DNA from: Streptomyces sp. 378
GTDB lineage: Bacteria; Actinomycetota; Actinomycetes; Streptomycetales; Streptomycetaceae
Assembly: GCF_030124145.1 (NCBI RefSeq)
Contig: NZ_JASKMS010000010.1
Span: forward strand, 124,001-188,000
Reading direction: 5' to 3'
DNA: 64,000 nt
A model generated the notes under the pieces. That model ran no database searches. It was not told the DNA's origin and was given only the letters and a program-made list of their open reading frames with translations. Position numbers and translations under genes: made by a program. Positions 61,381 to 64,000 of this stretch are shown here, one piece after another; position 1 is the stretch's first letter, and every line of letters starts with the position of its first letter.

Positions 61381-62784
61381 ATGGAATCCCAGTGGGGTGA
61401 CGGCGCATCCGTGGACCTGGACGACACGAGGCTGGAGACCCTCAGTCCCGAACCACTGCTGACCAGGGACTACGAGACGCGTCCCGCGCTCGTGTACGAG
61501 CGGCTGCGCCAGCAGCACGGACCGGTCGCGCCGGTCGACCTGCTGGGGGTGCCCGCCTGGCTGGTCCTCGGCTACCGCGAGTCGCTCCAGGTGCTCCAGG
61601 ACGACGACGGCTGGCCCAAGGGCCTGGAGAACTGGCGGGCCCGCTCCGAGGGACGGGTGCCGGCCGACTGGCCACTCGGCCCCTCCCTGGAGGTCAACCA
61701 CATCCTGATCCAGGGCGGCGCCGGCTACCGGCCGCTGCGCACCGCCTGGGACGTCGCCCTCAAGCCCTTCCAGGACGCCCGCCACCCCCAGGCCAAGCGT
61801 CTGAAGGCCGCCGTCACCGCCTACGCCGACGAACTGATCACCCTCATCGGGCAGGGCGGCAAGACCGGCGTCGCTGACCTGTCCGCCCAGTTCTCCCGGC
61901 CGCTTCCGCTGATGGTGGCCAGCCATCTGCTGGGCTTCCCCGGCTCGCAGGGCGACGACGCGCTGATGGACATGTGGCGCGTGCTCGACGCGGGCCCCGA
62001 CGCCGAGGCCGCGCTGGAGCGCCTGCTGGCCACGCTGGCGGAACTGGCCGCGCTGAAGCTGCAGAAGCCGGGCGACGACTTCCCCTCCTACCTGCTGGCC
62101 GCCCACCCGGACCTGTCGCTCGACCACCTCGCCCGCGAGCTGTTCATGCTGCTGGGCATGACCTCCGACCACGTCGGCATCCTCATCTCCAACACCGTGG
62201 TGGAGGTCATCTCGGGCGAGGGCAGCGTGCGCGCCAGCCTGTCCGCCGGGATGGTCAGGGAGACCATGAACCGGGTGGTGATGCGCAAGCCGCCGCTGGT
62301 CAACTTCGTCCCGCGCTTCGCGGCCCGGGACACCCCGCTCGGCGACTACACCATCCGGGCCGGCGACCCGGTGTGGGTCTCCCCGGGCGCCGCCCACGCC
62401 GATCCCCTCTTCGCCGACCACGTCGCCTCGGGCACCGCCATCAGCACGCGGGCCCACCTGTCCTGGGGCGCCGGGCCGCGCCAGTGCCCGGCGCGAGAGC
62501 TCGCTTCGACGGTCGCGGCGGCCGGCGTCGGGCGCCTGTTCGAGCGTTTCGACCACCTCGATCTCGCCCTGCCCGCCGACCAACTGCCGTGGCGTTCCTC
62601 ACCGTTCATGCGGGGCCTGCGCTCCCTGCCCGTGCGGTACGAACTGGCTTCCGCGCCGCCGCCGCGGCCGTGGGCGGAGGAACCCGCGCCGGGGGTGGCC
62701 GAGGAGGTCCTGCCCGACCCGACCGCCCGCCAGCGCTCCTCGCTGTGGCGCTATCTGACGGGCCTCATCCGCGGCGGCCGCTGA
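61381..62784 (+). CDS. cytochrome P450 lacking the ExxR motif, CYP157-like
   Basis: A 467-residue P450. The haem-thiolate loop is 'LSWGAGPRQCPARELA' with Cys369. The I-helix region reads 'ARELFMLLGMTSDHVGILIS' without the acid-alcohol pair. Where other P450s have the ExxR motif, this reads Arg298-Val-Val-Met301 in 'ETMNRVVMRKPPLVNFVPRF'. CYP157-family P450s encoded in Streptomyces conservons also lack ExxR (EVLW type, from memory), and the overall pattern ('AARDTPLGDYTIRAGDPVWV') resembles theirs. GGAGGG precedes ATG 61381 by 10 bases. Function unknown; the partner reductase is not adjacent, but an NDH-2-like flavoprotein is. Confidence 0.82.
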   Translation: MESQWGDGASVDLDDTRLETLSPEPLLTRDYETRPALVYERLRQQHGPVAPVDLLGVPAWLVLGYRESLQVLQDDDGWPKGLENWRARSEGRVPADWPLGPSLEVNHILIQGGAGYRPLRTAWDVALKPFQDARHPQAKRLKAAVTAYADELITLIGQGGKTGVADLSAQFSRPLPLMVASHLLGFPGSQGDDALMDMWRVLDAGPDAEAALERLLATLAELAALKLQKPGDDFPSYLLAAHPDLSLDHLARELFMLLGMTSDHVGILISNTVVEVISGEGSVRASLSAGMVRETMNRVVMRKPPLVNFVPRFAARDTPLGDYTIRAGDPVWVSPGAAHADPLFADHVASGTAISTRAHLSWGAGPRQCPARELASTVAAAGVGRLFERFDHLDLALPADQLPWRSSPFMRGLRSLPVRYELASAPPPRPWAEEPAPGVAEEVLPDPTARQRSSLWRYLTGLIRGGR

Positions 62785-63206
62785 CCGGCGGGGACCGAGC
62801 CGAACGCCCATCCCGCATCGGCGTTCCTCACGGCCCCGGGATGACGCTTTTACGCCGCACACATGACAAACGGTGCTGGTGGGCGGCGCGCCCGCGGTGA
62901 GATGCTCGTGGCAGATGCCGAACAGGGCCCGAGAGCCCGCGGGGGCCGGGCAGGTACACCTCGATGACCTGCCCGGCCGTTCCTGCGTCAGGGCCCGGAG
63001 CCCGAGGCCCGGAGCGGGGGACGGACGCAGGGCTTGAGGCGGGGACGCCGGGCCTGGCGCGGGGGAGGCAGGGCCTCGCGCGTTTCGGTCCGGGCGACAG
63101 CCCGACCGGTCGCCCCGCGCACCCGGCCGCAGGCCCCCGCGAGGCGCCCGTGGAGGCCGACGGTGATCGAGTGGTGGGGCGGGGGAGCCGGGCGTACCGT
63201 CGAACG
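62785..63206. other. 422-base gap without a clear gene
   Basis: A hairpin GAACGCC (62802-62808) and GGCGTTC (62820-62826) with an 11-base loop lies just after the P450 stop codon and may terminate it. The rest is GC-rich with short open frames on both strands, none with a good ribosome binding site or recognisable family. The last 20 bases hold the promoter candidate of the MFS gene. Confidence 0.5.
63195..63200 (+). promoter_or_regulatory. TACCGT 6 bases before the MFS gene GTG, leaderless promoter candidate
   Basis: TACCGT (63195-63200), CGAACG, then GTG at 63207. No ribosome binding site is present. Identical to the layout before the MltG-like gene at 50324. Confidence 0.45.
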
Positions 63207-64000
63207 GTGGACACCGCAGGCAGCAGCCCGCAGCCGGCTTCACCACAGGCGACCACCACCAAGAAGCCCGGTGGTGGCGGAAACGCGATGGCGCTGCTCG
63301 TCATCGCCTCCTGCCAGTTGATGGTGGTCCTCGACATCACCATCGTGAACATCGCGCTGCCGCACATCCAGAGCTCGCTGGAGTTCTCCACCACGAGCCT
63401 GTCCTGGGTGGTGAACGCCTACACCCTCACCTTCGGCGGTCTGCTCCTGCTCGGCGGCCGGGCCGGAGACATCCTGGGACGGCGGCGGGTCTTCGTCTTC
63501 GGCGTGCTGCTCTTCGTACTCGCCTCCCTGCTCGGTGGATTCGCCCAGAACGCCGGCCAACTCCTCGGCGCCCGCGCCCTGCAGGGCGTCGGTGGCGCCA
63601 TCGCCTCCCCGACCGCCCTCGCCCTGATCAGCACCACCTTCCGCGAGGGGCCGGAACGCAACCGCGCCTTCGGGGTCTTCGCCGCGGTCTCGGCCGGCGG
63701 CGGAGCGATCGGCCTGCTCGCCGGCGGCATGCTGGTGGAGTGGCTGAACTGGCGGTGGGTGCTGTTCGTCAACGTGCCCATCGGCCTGCTCATCGTGCTC
63801 GCCACACCGCGCTACATCAGGGAGTCCGAACGCCACCCCGGGCGCTTCGACGTCACCGGCGCCCTCACCTCCACCGTGGGCATGGTGCTGCTCGTCTACG
63901 GCTTCATCAGAGCCGCGCAGGAGGGCTGGCGGGACCCGCTCACGCTCGCCTCGTTCGCCGGAGCGGTCGTGATCCTGGCGGTCTTCATCGCGATCGAGCG
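63207..64000 (+). CDS. MFS drug exporter, DHA2/EmrB-QacA type (5' part)
   Basis: The first 264 codons of a 14-helix major facilitator exporter. Helix 1 has 'VIASCQLMVVLDITIVNIALPHI', which carries the DHA2 motif D1; helix 2-3 loop 'LGGRAGDILGRRRVFV' is motif A; 'ARALQGVGGAIASPTALALI' is motif B-like, and 'GGGAIGLLAGGMLVEWLNWRWVLFVNVPIG' region is motif C. A disordered N-terminal tail of about 25 residues precedes helix 1. GTG at 63207 follows TACCGT at 6 bases. The gene continues past the right edge. Confidence 0.93.
   Translation, partial: MDTAGSSPQPASPQATTTKKPGGGGNAMALLVIASCQLMVVLDITIVNIALPHIQSSLEFSTTSLSWVVNAYTLTFGGLLLLGGRAGDILGRRRVFVFGVLLFVLASLLGGFAQNAGQLLGARALQGVGGAIASPTALALISTTFREGPERNRAFGVFAAVSAGGGAIGLLAGGMLVEWLNWRWVLFVNVPIGLLIVLATPRYIRESERHPGRFDVTGALTSTVGMVLLVYGFIRAAQEGWRDPLTLASFAGAVVILAVFIAIE

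Noticed and set aside
62828-63394. A 188-codon minus-strand frame overlapping the MFS gene start
   Set aside because: Overlaps the clear MFS coding region and shows no domain or start signals.

Overview
The window is very GC-rich, coding regions have strong G/C third-position bias, and it carries actinomycete hallmarks: a complete conservon (cvnABCD), RppA-type type III polyketide synthase, Tat-exported enzymes, SpoIIE-type phosphatase, ROK-controlled xylose genes and an alternative ribosomal protein L31. It is best read as the chromosome of a Streptomyces species. From memory, the order rppA / aldehyde dehydrogenase / ATP-dependent ligase / ... / xylB-xylA resembles a conserved block of Streptomyces chromosomes. 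I see no CRISPR array, rRNA, tRNA, insertion sequence or prophage.

Region by region. 0-13 kb: a TetR gene runs off the left edge and diverges from an acyl-CoA dehydrogenase, with two inverted repeats between them. Then come a cupin next to the tetrahydroxynaphthalene synthase rppA, a TenA-like protein, an aldehyde dehydrogenase, a Nudix-DNA ligase pair, a thioredoxin-reductase-like flavoprotein divergent from an XRE-cupin regulator, and a tightly overlapping operon of an MDR oxidoreductase and two acyl-CoA dehydrogenases. 13-17 kb: secreted enzymes (PI-PLC-like phosphodiesterase, phosphodiester glycosidase, amidase) and small proteins. 17-21 kb: xylose module, with xylA divergent from xylB and a ROK repressor. 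21-26 kb: SWIM-protein/SNF2-helicase pair. 26-30 kb: hypothetical genes, an MpaB-type (DUF2236) protein, a methyltransferase and an MHYT membrane sensor. 30-37 kb: conservon cvnABCD plus a second, detached roadblock paralogue and a DUF6397 gene. 37-43.5 kb: DMT permease, acyl-CoA thioesterase II, DUF3516 helicase, YdjM-like membrane protein, L31 type B, DUF5709. 43.7-50 kb: a two-gene ABC exporter with complementary loss of ATPase motifs, the 3' remnant of a dicarboxylate symporter gene, and a MarR-divergent ABC exporter. 50-56 kb: MltG-like protein, flavin monooxygenase, YjbQ, and a large GAF-PP2C-HATPase regulator. 56-64 kb: a sugar ABC transporter operon (ATPase, permease, lipoprotein), an NDH-2-like flavoprotein, an atypical P450, and the start of a DHA2-type MFS exporter that runs off the right edge.

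How genes work together. The xylose genes form a regulated catabolic unit. The MDR/acyl-CoA dehydrogenase operon looks like an acyl-CoA degradation module in which one dehydrogenase keeps the catalytic glutamate and its partner lacks it. The two ABC half-transporters at 43.7-47.3 kb can only form one intact ATPase site, and only as a heterodimer. The conservon is a membrane-associated small-GTPase signalling complex. Several genes without a Shine-Dalgarno sequence have a TANNNT-like hexamer 6 or 7 bases before the start codon, which suggests leaderless transcripts and fixes those starts.

No wholly new system can be proved from sequence alone. The most promising leads are the degenerate exporter pair, the P450 lacking the ExxR motif, the mixed acyl-CoA dehydrogenase pair, the conservon with an extra roadblock protein, and the SNF2/SWIM pair.
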